Assembly: GCA_013003715.1 (NCBI GenBank)
Contig: JABDIN010000009.1
Location: 1 to 43,569 of the forward strand
Source of the DNA: Desulfobacteraceae bacterium
Lineage (GTDB): Bacteria; Desulfobacterota; Desulfobacteria; Desulfobacterales; Desulfosarcinaceae
Length of the DNA stretch: 43,569 bases
Direction: 5' to 3'
Of this stretch, positions 1 through 10,231 are shown piece after piece. A program made the translations under genes and the position numbers. Every line of letters begins with the position of its first letter. The first letter of the stretch is position 1. The notes beneath the pieces are model-generated. The model was not told the origin of the DNA. It ran no database searches and saw nothing but the letters and a program-made list of their open reading frames with translations.

Positions 1-569
1 TCCTTCTGTTGATTGATTATTTTTTTACTGGTCTCCCAAAGCACAATTCCGGAAAACAGGGACCAGACGATATCTGCAATGGCATACGGATGTTTATCGA
101 TGAAAACCCCGTCTGTTATGCCATCCTCGAAAATTCTGGCCATTGATTCCAATGAACTCTGGGATAGATTCTGGATTTCGGATAGTAGTTGCGGTGTCAG
201 ATTTTTAAGTGTGTCGCTGGATTGCAGATGAAACAAGTTGATCAGAATTAATGGATCGAATTCATACACATCATACATGGCGTCCTTTAATTCCTTAATC
301 CGCTGATCGGAATTCAGATCGCTCATATTATTGATGTGCTCCAACCGCATGAGCAAGTACTGCAGGATGCGTAAGGACAATGACGCATACAACTCATCCT
401 TATTCTTGAAATAAAGATAGAGCGTGCCCGGACTCAGCTCGGCTTCTCTGGCGATATCCTCCATTGTCGACTTGTTGAAACCGTGTTGAGAAAAGACGCG
501 TTTGGCGGCAACAATAATTTGCTGGCGTCGCCTTTCCCTTTCCCGTTGTTTGCGTTCTTGAATACCCAT
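1..569 (-). CDS. TetR/AcrR-family transcriptional regulator (3' end outside the window)
   Basis: The protein starts MGIQERKQRERERRRQ at the ATG at 569 and stays open to the window edge, so about 189 residues are visible and the C-terminus is missing. Residues 20-62 form a typical TetR helix-turn-helix: an IIVAAKRVFSQHGF helix followed by TMEDIAREAELSPGTLYLYFKNKDELY. The rest is a helical ligand-binding domain with no recognisable ligand signature. The first residues are very rich in Arg and Gln, as in many fatty-acid or efflux regulators of the family. A sigma-70-like promoter and an inverted repeat lie directly upstream, which suggests autorepression. Target genes and ligand cannot be told from this window, because the downstream side lies outside it. 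Confidence 0.9.
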   Translation of the reverse strand, partial: MGIQERKQRERERRRQQIIVAAKRVFSQHGFNKSTMEDIAREAELSPGTLYLYFKNKDELYASLSLRILQYLLMRLEHINNMSDLNSDQRIKELKDAMYDVYEFDPLILINLFHLQSSDTLKNLTPQLLSEIQNLSQSSLESMARIFEDGITDGVFIDKHPYAIADIVWSLFSGIVLWETSKKIINQQK

Positions 570-575
570 AGAAAA

Positions 576-601
576 TGAATGTCATTTATTGTTTACATTC
601 A
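576..601. promoter_or_regulatory. Candidate TetR operator (inverted repeat)
   Basis: TGAATGT and ACATTCA form perfect 7-bp arms separated by 12 bp. Overlapping the left arm is a second palindrome, AAATGA-ATG-TCATTT (573-587). The site covers the predicted transcription start of the TetR gene, the usual place for an autorepressor. That the TetR protein itself binds here is inferred. Confidence 0.5.
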
Positions 602-629
602 CTTATAATTTTTATGTTTATATTGTCAA
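602..629 (-). promoter_or_regulatory. Sigma-70-type promoter of the TetR gene
   Basis: On the minus strand a perfect TTGACA (629-624) is followed after 16 bp by TATAAG (607-602). Transcription would begin near 595, inside the inverted repeat at 576-601, and the coding start is at 569. The surrounding DNA is very AT-rich, as expected for a promoter. This is a consensus reading only. Confidence 0.6.
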
Positions 630-751
630 GAAAAATTAAATTCATAATTTTTAATTACATTATCATTTAGGGTTCCCAATAAACAATGTATCAAACTACA
701 ATGTACTGTTTCTTTAGTGGTTTAGGGTGCGGGTAGCAGTTTTTACGCAGA

Positions 752-1717
752 TTATGTGAATAGTGAATCCAGCTGACGGGTGGAAATCAGTTCCTTGATT
801 TTTTTTTGGTGGGTGTTTAATTCGGAAATGGAAGAGAAGCTCATCAGCAGTGTATAATCATCACTTTCAAAAAAGGGGGGTGGTGACAACTTCAGGCGAT
901 GGGGCAGGGCAAAATCCTTGATAACTTTTTGTATGGCCGTCTCTTTTTCAGTCAAAGCCGGGAAGCGCATGCGCCGCAGTCGCGAGCGCAGTTGTTTTGC
1001 TTTTTCTCCCTTATCTAAATCCATATTTCCCCATATGGACTGCAAATCCGGATGTTGGAGCACTTCCATCATGGAAATATGGTCACGCCGGGAAATTTCC
1101 ACTACTTGATTGATCATCTCCCGCTGTCGGTTCAACCCGAGTTTGAAAGTTTGAAAATAGCTGCCGAAAAGGGCGGCAATTTCATGAGGTAGTTTACCGA
1201 GTTCCAAGGCTATCGTCAATGAGATGGCTTCCGTACGAATCGCATTCTGTATGTTTTCGGGTAGCAGCGTCAATCCTTCAATTTGATGGATTAATTTCAC
1301 CGGGTTGGGTAAACCGGCAGCAGTGGCGGCGTCGGACAGCTCCTGGTCTTCGTTCGTATGATGTGACAAAAGCCGGTATGCATTGGCTTTTTCCATAAGG
1401 TTGACAGGGCGTGTCATGGCATTGTCGGCGATGACAAGTTTTACACATTCAAGCAATGTAATTCCCTTGTTTAACTCCAGGACCTGAATGCGATGAACCT
1501 GCAGCGCACGGCACGCCGCAATTCTTCTAAACCCGGTGAGGATTCGATATCCGTGCTTTTTTTGCTGAATGAATGGAGGGGTTAATAATCCGACATGATT
1601 GATGCTTTGGCATAGATTATCCAGGTCGTCGGGTGCCGTTATTCGAAATGTGGTGTCGTCGACATCAATTTTGTCGATCTCTATGTTTGTGAAGGAATAT
1701 TGCTGGGCCGGTTGCAT
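752..1717 (-). CDS. ParB/Srx-fold nuclease-like protein
   Basis: A 321-residue protein with a ParB N-terminal fold. Residues about 12-115 hold the family pattern: a predicted site-choice loop (ITAPDDLDNLCQSINHVGLL), the box-II-like GFRRIAACRAL, and a NAMTRPVNLMEKANAYRLL stretch equal to the ParB segment after box II. A helical region follows (about 120-215) that resembles the ParB helix-turn-helix, then a charged tail. No ParA gene is adjacent, so a role in DNA segregation is not supported. The gene is the last of a minus-strand run and begins 5 bp after the PilZ gene ends, so co-transcription is likely. Its function in this signalling operon is unknown; a CTP-switch regulator or DNA-binding adaptor is possible but unproven. 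Confidence 0.75.
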   Translation of the reverse strand: MQPAQQYSFTNIEIDKIDVDDTTFRITAPDDLDNLCQSINHVGLLTPPFIQQKKHGYRILTGFRRIAACRALQVHRIQVLELNKGITLLECVKLVIADNAMTRPVNLMEKANAYRLLSHHTNEDQELSDAATAAGLPNPVKLIHQIEGLTLLPENIQNAIRTEAISLTIALELGKLPHEIAALFGSYFQTFKLGLNRQREMINQVVEISRRDHISMMEVLQHPDLQSIWGNMDLDKGEKAKQLRSRLRRMRFPALTEKETAIQKVIKDFALPHRLKLSPPPFFESDDYTLLMSFSSISELNTHQKKIKELISTRQLDSLFT

Positions 1718-1722
1718 CGGTA

Positions 1723-2067
1723 TCAGCGCGCATTGAAAGCGTCGATGAATTTTTTTAAGACTTCCAATGCAGCGGGGGGCGGCTCCAGAAAGTGGATACC
1801 TGACTCGTACATGTCATTGTCGGTTGTTTTGGTGAAAACGATTTTACCTCGTATATCGACCATCTCGTCTTCAATGCCGATACCCAGCGATACTTTGTGA
1901 TGGAGTTCAAGTTCGGTATGGGTTTCCAGCAACAGGCCCGATTTTGACACATTCAGCGTCCGCCCCATACCCTGCATTGTTTCTTTACCGTTCACATCGA
2001 AGTAAACGTAATTCAAAAGATGTACGGAGTCGATACGGTCATGTTTTCTCTTATCATTATCGATCAT
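1723..2067 (-). CDS. PilZ domain protein (c-di-GMP receptor)
   Basis: Starting at the ATG at 2067, this is a 114-residue single PilZ domain. The c-di-GMP binding signature is complete: RxxxR at residues 7-11 (RKHDR) and NxSxxG at 39-44 (NVSKSG). That start is 4 bp after the stop of the preceding gene. A longer reading from 2142 would overlap the upstream gene by about 70 bp and add a hydrophobic stretch translated from that gene's end, so I rejected it. Single-domain PilZ proteins usually act as adaptors that pass c-di-GMP levels to a partner. The neighbours (MglA-like GTPase, cNMP-fold protein) are likely partners by context only. Confidence 0.88.
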   Translation of the reverse strand: MIDNDKRKHDRIDSVHLLNYVYFDVNGKETMQGMGRTLNVSKSGLLLETHTELELHHKVSLGIGIEDEMVDIRGKIVFTKTTDNDMYESGIHFLEPPPAALEVLKKFIDAFNAR

Positions 2068-2071
2068 TTTT

Positions 2072-3250
2072 CTACCCACGTTTTTGTTTGTAGTTACAAG
2101 CAACAAGGGAAGTATTGGAAATACTGCCAGCCACGTTGTCAATGATATTTTTTAATGTCGTCGACAATTGGTCGTGCTCGTCCTGGAGCCGATCAACGTC
2201 GATGGGTTCGGTTTGGAAGTTTTTCGAGACCACGATTGATGCATTGCCCGGTTCATGACCCATTTCCAAAAATGGCAGTGTCCCGATAAAATCCTCTTTA
2301 CCTAATCTGGCCAGGATTATTTTGCCTTTATCCGTGGGACGCACGAGAACGGCTTCACCTTCAATGATTTTTAATAGTTTGTCGTACTTCTCCCCTTGGG
2401 CGATAAGGGTCTGTTTCCCTTTCAGCTCGTTTTCAGTTTTATCGGCCTTTGCAAACAAATCCGTCGCCGCTTCCGACGCCTGCCGCAACCGGTTATTTAA
2501 ACTACTTAAAAACAATCTGAATCCGGGTGTTAGCTTTGCATATTCCTGGGCAAGGCGTTGCGAATCCAGAACACCAAGTTGAACATTGCCCACAGCCACC
2601 GCTGATGCCGTGCGAATATTACCTTGCATCAGAAACGACGCCAAACTGCCGATGAATGAACCGTCCGTGACGCGCAGGATCGGTACCCGGCCCTGTTTGG
2701 TATCTTTATTGATTTCCACAATTCCTTCTAAGATCACCCAAATCCAATTACCGTGCTTGCCTTCTTCAACAATGATTTCACCGTCGAAGAAATCTTCTTC
2801 ATCCACCACATATGTATAGTCCAACATGGGGCCTTTCAGAATCGGGATATCCACCCCCAATTCCGAAGAATACATTGAAGAAACCTGACGAGTAATTGTA
2901 TCACTCGGACCAAAAACCTCTATCTGTCCGTCATCAACCATTTTAAGTCCCTCAAGAATGATGCCCATCCGGCTTTTTCGTATGACACGTTCCGCCTTAA
3001 CTTCTTCCAGCAGGAATTCATATTCCCCTTCCTGCCATCCAAAAAGGGTATATAAGGCGTCCAAGCCTTGTTGTGGACCATTAACCGCATTCACCGGATT
3101 TCCCTTAACAAAATAAATAAATGCGGGTTCCGGTGCATATCGGCTGATTACACGCAATACACCAGTGCTGGCGTTGGCACCCAGCAATTGCATGACATCT
3201 CCGATACCCAGGAACGATAAATTGCCGAACAAGACTACACTTTTTTTCAT
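2072..3250 (-). CDS. DUF4388 (PatA-N-like) protein with two cyclic-nucleotide-binding folds
   Basis: A 392-residue protein. Residues 5-115 match the DUF4388/PatA N-terminal domain (GNLSFLGIGDVMQLLGANASTG near the start). Residues about 150-240 are a cNMP-binding beta-roll with the usual FDGEIIVEEGKHGNWIWVIL pattern, and about 275-370 form a second, weaker copy. In the phosphate-binding cassette the conserved Glu is replaced (IGSLASF, then NIRTASA), and the second copy has also lost the Arg. Binding of cAMP is therefore doubtful for the first fold and unlikely for the second. There is no DNA-binding domain, so it is not a CRP-type regulator. It lies 11 bp behind the MglA-type GTPase and 4 bp before the PilZ gene, which fits a role as effector or scaffold in that module. 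Confidence 0.8.
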   Translation of the reverse strand: MKKSVVLFGNLSFLGIGDVMQLLGANASTGVLRVISRYAPEPAFIYFVKGNPVNAVNGPQQGLDALYTLFGWQEGEYEFLLEEVKAERVIRKSRMGIILEGLKMVDDGQIEVFGPSDTITRQVSSMYSSELGVDIPILKGPMLDYTYVVDEEDFFDGEIIVEEGKHGNWIWVILEGIVEINKDTKQGRVPILRVTDGSFIGSLASFLMQGNIRTASAVAVGNVQLGVLDSQRLAQEYAKLTPGFRLFLSSLNNRLRQASEAATDLFAKADKTENELKGKQTLIAQGEKYDKLLKIIEGEAVLVRPTDKGKIILARLGKEDFIGTLPFLEMGHEPGNASIVVSKNFQTEPIDVDRLQDEHDQLSTTLKNIIDNVAGSISNTSLVACNYKQKRG

Positions 3251-3261
3251 TTTCTACCGAA

Positions 3262-3876
3262 TTATTTTGCCCACTGGAATTCTTTTTGAAGTTTCTTCAA
3301 TGTGAGTTTTACGCACTCTTTCAGGGTTACGCCGACACCTTCGCCTTTTACGGCACTGGCCGGAAAGGCTGGAACTTTCAGCTGTCGATTCAGATCCTTT
3401 GCCATTTGTTCAGTGGTCATGATGGGAATGCCCTGATCAGCAAGATCGCGTTTGTTGTATTGCAGCACCAACGGCAGTTTGAAAATACTTTTGCCGTACT
3501 CTTTCAAGTTTGATTGCAGGTCTTTCAGGGACAACATGTTTTTTTCACGCCGGACCTCAAGTGAATCCGCAACAAATATAATACCATCCACCCCTCTGAG
3601 AACAAGCTTTCGTGTGGAACTGTATTTTACCTGTCCGGGTACGGTATAGAGCTGGACCCTGACATCGCAGCCACGAATTTTACCCAAACCCATGGGCAAA
3701 AAGTCAAAAAATAAAGTGCGGTCCCCTTCCGTGTTAATGGATACCATCTCGCCGGCGACCTGTTTCTTAAAGGATTTAAAAATATATTCGAGATTTGTAG
3801 TTTTTCCACCACGACCGGGACCGTAAAATACAACCTTGCATTCTATTTCGCGCTTTTTGAGATTAAATATAGCCAT
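3262..3876 (-). CDS. mglA: MglA-type small Ras-like GTPase
   Basis: With the start at 3876 (MAIFNLKKREIEC) the protein has 204 residues, the usual MglA length; an upstream start at 3894 adds six residues and is less likely. G1 is GPGRGGKTT (residues 19-27). The MglA-typical DRTLFFDFLPMGLG block and the TVPGQV G3 motif follow, then LRGVDGIIFVADS and the G4 motif NKRDL. In Myxococcus xanthus, MglA-GTP marks the leading cell pole and activates type IV pili. A partner MglB (roadblock GAP) usually lies beside it but is absent here. The gene sits in an operon with a TPR-like protein upstream and DUF4388 and PilZ proteins downstream. A role in polarity of the pili encoded about 8 kb away is inferred. 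Confidence 0.9.
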   Translation of the reverse strand: MAIFNLKKREIECKVVFYGPGRGGKTTNLEYIFKSFKKQVAGEMVSINTEGDRTLFFDFLPMGLGKIRGCDVRVQLYTVPGQVKYSSTRKLVLRGVDGIIFVADSLEVRREKNMLSLKDLQSNLKEYGKSIFKLPLVLQYNKRDLADQGIPIMTTEQMAKDLNRQLKVPAFPASAVKGEGVGVTLKECVKLTLKKLQKEFQWAK

Positions 3877-3963
3877 ATTAAGGGACTCCAACAAATATGA
3901 TAATTAGATGATTAATTTACCTATGGTGGAAACTGGAAGCACTTCTAATTATTCTTTATCGGC

Positions 3964-5007
3964 TCATTGATTGGTAATCTTAATATCCAAACAGATATCG
4001 CCTCTTTTGGGTCCGTGCTTTATCATCGTCCGTGATGATACGACACCGGTGCCTTTAAATATTGCGATGGGTGAAAAGAATTGAATGTCATTAAGATTCG
4101 ATCCTTCATCAAGTGACTCCACAAGAGCCTTTTCTTTATCCGGGATAATTAAACTCAGTGTATTTCCGGATTGAAAATTAACATCAAATTCAACGGATGT
4201 TCCTTTTTGTGGTCCCTCCTCAAACGTGATACCGATCGAGTCGATCTCCAGGAACTCACCCTCCTGATCATCGTCGTCAGCATCGTCTTCGTATCCGTCG
4301 TCAGCATTGTCTTCATATCCTTCGTCAGCATTGTCTACTTCTTCGTTAGCATTTTCAGCGTATTCGTCTTCACCATCATCCTCCGGATAGTCTTCGAACA
4401 GCTCCGGTTCCAATGTATCCGCAGGCTCATCAATTTCTGCGATGATGCCCTTTTTCTTTAAACATTGTTCCAGGTATGCTCTGACGGTCGATAGATGCTT
4501 GGCTGGAAAAAAATCGCTTGCCTGCCATTCGCGATATTGCGCGATGGCGCCATCCACTGAATTCACCGACAAATGGCAATTGATGACATTTTTTGCGGCA
4601 ATGACGCGCACCTTATCTTTTTTTACCAACTTGTTGAGCTCTTCCAGAGCCCGATCGATCTGTCCGAATTTAGCCAGGGAAATGGCACCCTCGAGAATGG
4701 CTTTATCATCACCCTTGTTTTCTGAAAATGAAAAAAGGTTCTGAATCAGATCCTGTACATTTTCAGACAACTCCGGGGTTGAACCATTCTTTTCCGGGGT
4801 CTTCTTGCCGCCTGACAGACTGTTCAGTTTGGATTTAATTGCGGATTGAATGCGATTCTTGTTTTTGAGCTGTTGATTAGAACTGATCAGGTCCAGGGCG
4901 GCATTGTATTTTTGTATTGCTTCGGCCTTCAATCCTTGGCTACGGTATATCTCAGCTTCCTGCAAGATCGATTTTATTTTGCCCTTAATGTGCATCAATT
5001 GTTCCAT
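3964..5007 (-). CDS. TPR-like protein with acidic repeat linker
   Basis: A 347-residue cytoplasmic protein and the first gene of the minus-strand signalling operon. Residues 10-45 look like one TPR-type helix pair (AEIYRSQGLKAEAIQKYNAALDL), and residues 100-185 contain further helical hairpins. Residues 193-252 are extremely acidic and include three 8-residue repeats of the type NADEGYED. The C-terminal 95 residues are a beta-rich domain that I do not recognise; it has some PilZ-like look but no RxxxR or DxSxxG motif. A second ATG at 4995 has a better ribosome site (GGAA, 6 bp away), so the true start may be four residues later. In Myxococcus a TPR protein (SgmX) links MglA to the pilus; a similar role here is only an idea. 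Confidence 0.65.
   Translation of the reverse strand: MEQLMHIKGKIKSILQEAEIYRSQGLKAEAIQKYNAALDLISSNQQLKNKNRIQSAIKSKLNSLSGGKKTPEKNGSTPELSENVQDLIQNLFSFSENKGDDKAILEGAISLAKFGQIDRALEELNKLVKKDKVRVIAAKNVINCHLSVNSVDGAIAQYREWQASDFFPAKHLSTVRAYLEQCLKKKGIIAEIDEPADTLEPELFEDYPEDDGEDEYAENANEEVDNADEGYEDNADDGYEDDADDDDQEGEFLEIDSIGITFEEGPQKGTSVEFDVNFQSGNTLSLIIPDKEKALVESLDEGSNLNDIQFFSPIAIFKGTGVVSSRTMIKHGPKRGDICLDIKITNQ
4261..4332 (-). repeat. Three 24-bp tandem repeats coding an acidic linker
   Basis: The 72 bp encode three 8-residue units (NADEGYED, NADDGYED, DADDDDQE; residues 226-249 of the TPR-like protein). The repeat is visible both in DNA and in protein, and the last unit has drifted. In-frame unit gain or loss would change linker length without breaking the gene. 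Confidence 0.8.
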
Positions 5008-6303
<1,296 letters not shown>

Positions 6304-6337
6304 AATCCTCACCACCGGTCACAATTCCCGACCAGCC

Positions 6338-8188
6338 TTAAACGGACAGGGATAATACGTTTTTAATGGTGATAGCGGTTTTTTCGGTTATTCCGGGCAG
6401 TGTTGTCAGCTCTTCGATAGACGCTGCCTGGATCTTTTTAAGACTACCAAAGTGTTTCAACAGCATCACTTTTCGTTGTCGCCCAATCCCCGGGATGGAA
6501 TCCAAGGCAGAGGTCATTGACAGGGCCGATCGTTTACGCCGATGGAAATTAATGACAAAGCGGTGTGCTTCATCCCTGATTCTCTGAAAAAATAATAGAA
6601 TATCCTGATCTTTTTCGAGGTTGACAGGGTTTAAACGACCGGGTTTGTATATTTTGTCCGTGTACTCACCTTTCAGTTCATCCTTCTTAGCCACGCCGAT
6701 CACATCGAATTTGTCGAGTATATTCAATGATTGCATGACATTCACGGCTATGTTCAATTGCCCTTTGCCACCATCTACAATGACAAGATCCGGAAGTGGT
6801 TCCGATTTTTTGCCTTTGCCGTAGCGGCGATTCAACACCTCCGCCATGCTGGCATAATCATCAGGCCCCTCAACGGTTTTAATTTTATATTTTCGGTAGG
6901 CGGACTTGAGCGGTTTATTATTTTTGAAAACCACCATCGCCGATACGGCGGCTTTTCCGGAAATGTTTGAATTGTCAAAACATTCTATTCGTTGTGGCAA
7001 ACGGGTTAAGCGTAATCGCCGATGGATACGGTCTAACAAAGAGCGGTCATCTGCGGCGGCGGCTATACGTTCGCCGATTTCATTGTCAGCATTGGTCACA
7101 GCCATGTGAAGCAATTTTATTTTTTCCCCTCTCTGCGGTCGCAGAATACGCACCCTTTTTCCTTTCAATCCGGAAAGCTGGTCTTCGATCAAGGTCGTAT
7201 CTTCGGGTAAATACTGGACCAGGATTTCACCGGGCATCAGCCGGCGATGCGAATAGTATTGCTGGATGAAAGCGCCGGTCAATTCCGGTGGACTGCTCAT
7301 GGTCTCTTTAATTTCATAGTGATGGGTACCCTGCATGAAACCGTTCCTGACACCCATCAGTGTGATAAGGTAATGAGCGGGATCTCCGGCAATACCAATC
7401 ACATCCCTGTCCCCGAAATCAGTTGTAACTGAAATCTGGCGTTCCAGGGTTTTATTCATGGCGAAAAGTCTATCCCTAAGGGCCGCCGCGTCCTCATACC
7501 TGAATTCGTTCGATGCAATCTGCATTTGGTCCTTTATTTTTCTGACCAACTCCGGCGTCCGTCCTTTTAAAAAAAGGATAACCTCGCGAAGAACCTCCTG
7601 GTATGCTTCGGGGTCGACCCGATGATGGCAGAGCCCTAAGCATGTTCCCATTTGGTAATTCAGGCAGGGGCGGGATGCATTTTTGTATGCGGATGTTTTA
7701 CATTTTCTGATCTTGAAATATTTATTGATGAACTTCAGGGTTTGCCGGACAGCCTGGGCTGACGAGTAAGGGCCGAAGTACAAGGCACCATCCTTTCGGA
7801 TCTTCCTGGCGATGGTAAGGTTCGGATAGGTTTCGGATACATCCAGCCGAAGCGACGGATACCGCTTGTCATCCTTTAAATTGACATTGTAACGCGGACG
7901 GTGGCGTTTGATCAGGTTGGATTCCAGGATCAGCGCCTCTTTTTCAGTTGATGTGATGATGGTATCGATGGTCGATATCTTTGATACCATTACCCGGGTT
8001 TTTATATCCTCATGGCTCACCTTGGTAAAATATGAGGATAACCTCTTCTTCAGGTCACGTGCTTTCCCCACGTAAATAATCTTGCCCTGATCATCTTTCA
8101 TGATATAGACACCGGCTTCGCTGTTAACAGCGGCAAGCTTCTCCTTTGCGGCCGTTGCGATGGTGCTATGAATTACGACGTCTTTCAT
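6338..8188 (-). CDS. uvrC: Excinuclease ABC subunit C
   Basis: A 616-residue full-length UvrC, which makes both incisions in nucleotide excision repair after UvrB is loaded on damaged DNA. The N-terminal GIY-YIG nuclease is intact (SEAGVYIMKDDQGKIIYVGKA). A UVR domain that binds UvrB follows (FRYEDAALRDRLFAM). The RNase H-like 5' nuclease domain has IECFDNSNISGKAAVS and VIVDGGKGQL, and the tandem helix-hairpin-helix is at the C-terminus (IPGIGRQRKVMLLKHFGS, TLPGITEKTA). It begins 5 bp after the uvrB stop, so the two are translated from one message, which is a sensible pairing of partners. Confidence 0.97.
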   Translation of the reverse strand: MKDVVIHSTIATAAKEKLAAVNSEAGVYIMKDDQGKIIYVGKARDLKKRLSSYFTKVSHEDIKTRVMVSKISTIDTIITSTEKEALILESNLIKRHRPRYNVNLKDDKRYPSLRLDVSETYPNLTIARKIRKDGALYFGPYSSAQAVRQTLKFINKYFKIRKCKTSAYKNASRPCLNYQMGTCLGLCHHRVDPEAYQEVLREVILFLKGRTPELVRKIKDQMQIASNEFRYEDAAALRDRLFAMNKTLERQISVTTDFGDRDVIGIAGDPAHYLITLMGVRNGFMQGTHHYEIKETMSSPPELTGAFIQQYYSHRRLMPGEILVQYLPEDTTLIEDQLSGLKGKRVRILRPQRGEKIKLLHMAVTNADNEIGERIAAAADDRSLLDRIHRRLRLTRLPQRIECFDNSNISGKAAVSAMVVFKNNKPLKSAYRKYKIKTVEGPDDYASMAEVLNRRYGKGKKSEPLPDLVIVDGGKGQLNIAVNVMQSLNILDKFDVIGVAKKDELKGEYTDKIYKPGRLNPVNLEKDQDILLFFQRIRDEAHRFVINFHRRKRSALSMTSALDSIPGIGRQRKVMLLKHFGSLKKIQAASIEELTTLPGITEKTAITIKNVLSLSV

Positions 8189-8193
8189 GGCAA

Positions 8194-10191
8194 TTACATT
8201 TCATACAAGAGCCGGTTTTTCAGCTCCTTTATCTGGTCGCGAAGATCGGCTGCTTTTTCAAACTCAAGCTGTTTGGCCGCGTCATTCATTTGCTTTTCCA
8301 AAGAGACGATGAGCTGTTCCATCTGTTCACTTGAACCGTAGTCCGCCATGAGTTCCGCCACCTCGGAGCTCTCCTCTGGCCGGGACTCATTATAAGCTGA
8401 ATCGAAGATATCCGTTATACCCTTCTTAATGGTTGTGGGGGTTATTCCATAGTCTGAATTGTATTTGATCTGGATTTGTTGGCGTCTTTCGGTTTCCTGC
8501 ATGGCAGTCTGCATGGAACCGGTCAGAACATTGGCATACAAAATGACTTTCCCCCCGGCATTTCGAGCCGCTCGCCCGAAGGTCTGAATCAAAGACCTGG
8601 TGGAACGTAAGAAACCTTCTTTGTCGGCATCCATAATGGCGACCAACGATACTTCAGGGATATCCAGTCCTTCCCGCAGCAGATTGATTCCGATGAGCAC
8701 ATCAAACTTGCCCGCGCGTAAATCCCTTATGATATCCATACGCTCAAGGGTTTTAATATCCGAGTGCAGGTACCTGACATTGATACCCAAGTCCGCATAG
8801 TATTCCGTCAGGTCTTCAGCCATGCGTTTGGTAAGGGTGGTCACCAATACCCGTTCGCTGCGTTCAATTCGAGTCCGAATCTCTTCATAAAGATCATCGA
8901 CCTGATGATCCGCGGGGTGTATGATTATATTCGGGTCCACGAGTCCGGTGGGCCGCACGATTTGCTCAACGATGGCACCCTTCGCCTTGTCCAATTCGTA
9001 CTCTGCCGGGGTGGCGGATACAAAAACAATCTGATTTGCCCGCTCTTGCCATTCTTCAAACTTCAATGGCCGGTTGTCCAGGGCGCATGGCAGGCGAAAT
9101 CCATACTCGACCAAGGTTTGCTTCCGGGATCTATCCCCTTTGAACATGGCCCGGATCTGGGGAACCGTGATATGGCTTTCATCGATAAACAACAGAAAAT
9201 CATCCGGGAAATAATCCAGAAGCGTCGGTGGCGGTTCGCCCGGCGCCCTCCCCGTCAGGTGGCGGGAATAATTTTCAATTCCATTGCAATAACCGATTTC
9301 CTGAATCATCTCCAAATCAAAACGTGTTCGTTCCTCAACGCGCTGGGCTTCTATCAATTTATTTTCACGATGAAAATAATCCACCCGGTCTTTCAGTTCG
9401 AGACGAATTGCTTTTGCAGCTCTTTGGATGGTTGGTTTTCGGGTCACATAATGGTTTGCGGGATAGATTGTAATACGATCCAGACGGTCGATGACATCGC
9501 CCTTTAACGAATCGAATTCGTAAATACCGTCAATGGTGTCTCCGAAAAAATCTATTCGCAGGGCTATGTTTTCTTCGTAGGCGGGAACAATCTCCACACG
9601 GTCTCCGCGAACCCGGAAGGTGCCGCGGTAAAAATCGACATCATTGCGTTCGTATTGTATGGATACAAGATCGTGTAAAAGCCGGTCACGCTCCATTTCC
9701 ATTTCGTTTTCAATATCGATCCGCATGGAAAGATAGTCTTCAGGAGCCCCGAGGCCGAATATGCATGACACACTGGCGACTACAATGACATCGCGCCGGG
9801 ACAGCACGGATCGTGTTGCCGAATGCCGGAGTTTGTCAATCATGTCATTGATTGATGAGTCTTTTTGAATGTAGGTATCGGTGGTCGGGATATAGGCTTC
9901 GGGCTGGTAGTAGTCATAATAACTGACAAAGTACTCGACCCTGTTGTTCGGGAATAATTGTTTGAATTCATGGTATAATTGTGCTGCCAGGGTTTTATTG
10001 GGGGCCATAACCAGCGTGGGTTTCCCTGTTTTCGCAATGACATTCGCCATAGTGAAGGTTTTACCGGACCCGGTCACACCTAACAATACCTGGTGGGTGG
10101 AATTGGATAAAACTCCCCGGCTCAATTTTTCTATTGCCGCGGGCTGATCGCCTCTGGGTACGAAGGCCGATGATATGGAGAATTGTGCCAT
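8194..10191 (-). CDS. uvrB: Excinuclease ABC subunit B
   Basis: A 665-residue UvrB, the damage-verifying helicase of nucleotide excision repair. Walker A is [11 protein letters not shown] near residue 40. The DNA-gripping beta-hairpin is present ([20 protein letters not shown]), as are Walker B LLFIDESH and helicase motifs V and VI ([23 protein letters not shown]). The C-terminal UVR coiled coil is [23 protein letters not shown]. Length and all motifs are normal. The gene lies between ispF (40 bp upstream) and uvrC (5 bp downstream). Confidence 0.98.
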   Translation of the reverse strand: MAQFSISSAFVPRGDQPAAIEKLSRGVLSNSTHQVLLGVTGSGKTFTMANVIAKTGKPTLVMAPNKTLAAQLYHEFKQLFPNNRVEYFVSYYDYYQPEAYIPTTDTYIQKDSSINDMIDKLRHSATRSVLSRRDVIVVASVSCIFGLGAPEDYLSMRIDIENEMEMERDRLLHDLVSIQYERNDVDFYRGTFRVRGDRVEIVPAYEENIALRIDFFGDTIDGIYEFDSLKGDVIDRLDRITIYPANHYVTRKPTIQRAAKAIRLELKDRVDYFHRENKLIEAQRVEERTRFDLEMIQEIGYCNGIENYSRHLTGRAPGEPPPTLLDYFPDDFLLFIDESHITVPQIRAMFKGDRSRKQTLVEYGFRLPCALDNRPLKFEEWQERANQIVFVSATPAEYELDKAKGAIVEQIVRPTGLVDPNIIIHPADHQVDDLYEEIRTRIERSERVLVTTLTKRMAEDLTEYYADLGINVRYLHSDIKTLERMDIIRDLRAGKFDVLIGINLLREGLDIPEVSLVAIMDADKEGFLRSTRSLIQTFGRAARNAGGKVILYANVLTGSMQTAMQETERRQQIQIKYNSDYGITPTTIKKGITDIFDSAYNESRPEESSEVAELMADYGSSEQMEQLIVSLEKQMNDAAKQLEFEKAADLRDQIKELKNRLLYEM

Positions 10192-10231
10192 GTGTTGGTA
10201 TTATCCCTTATAATTTTGCTAAAACAATTAG

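Noticed and set aside
752-1717. Plasmid or chromosome partition locus
   Set aside because: No parA, rep or parS-like repeats are adjacent.
8764-9507. 247-residue open frame on the plus strand
   Set aside because: It is fully antisense to the well-supported uvrB and shows no domain or ribosome site.
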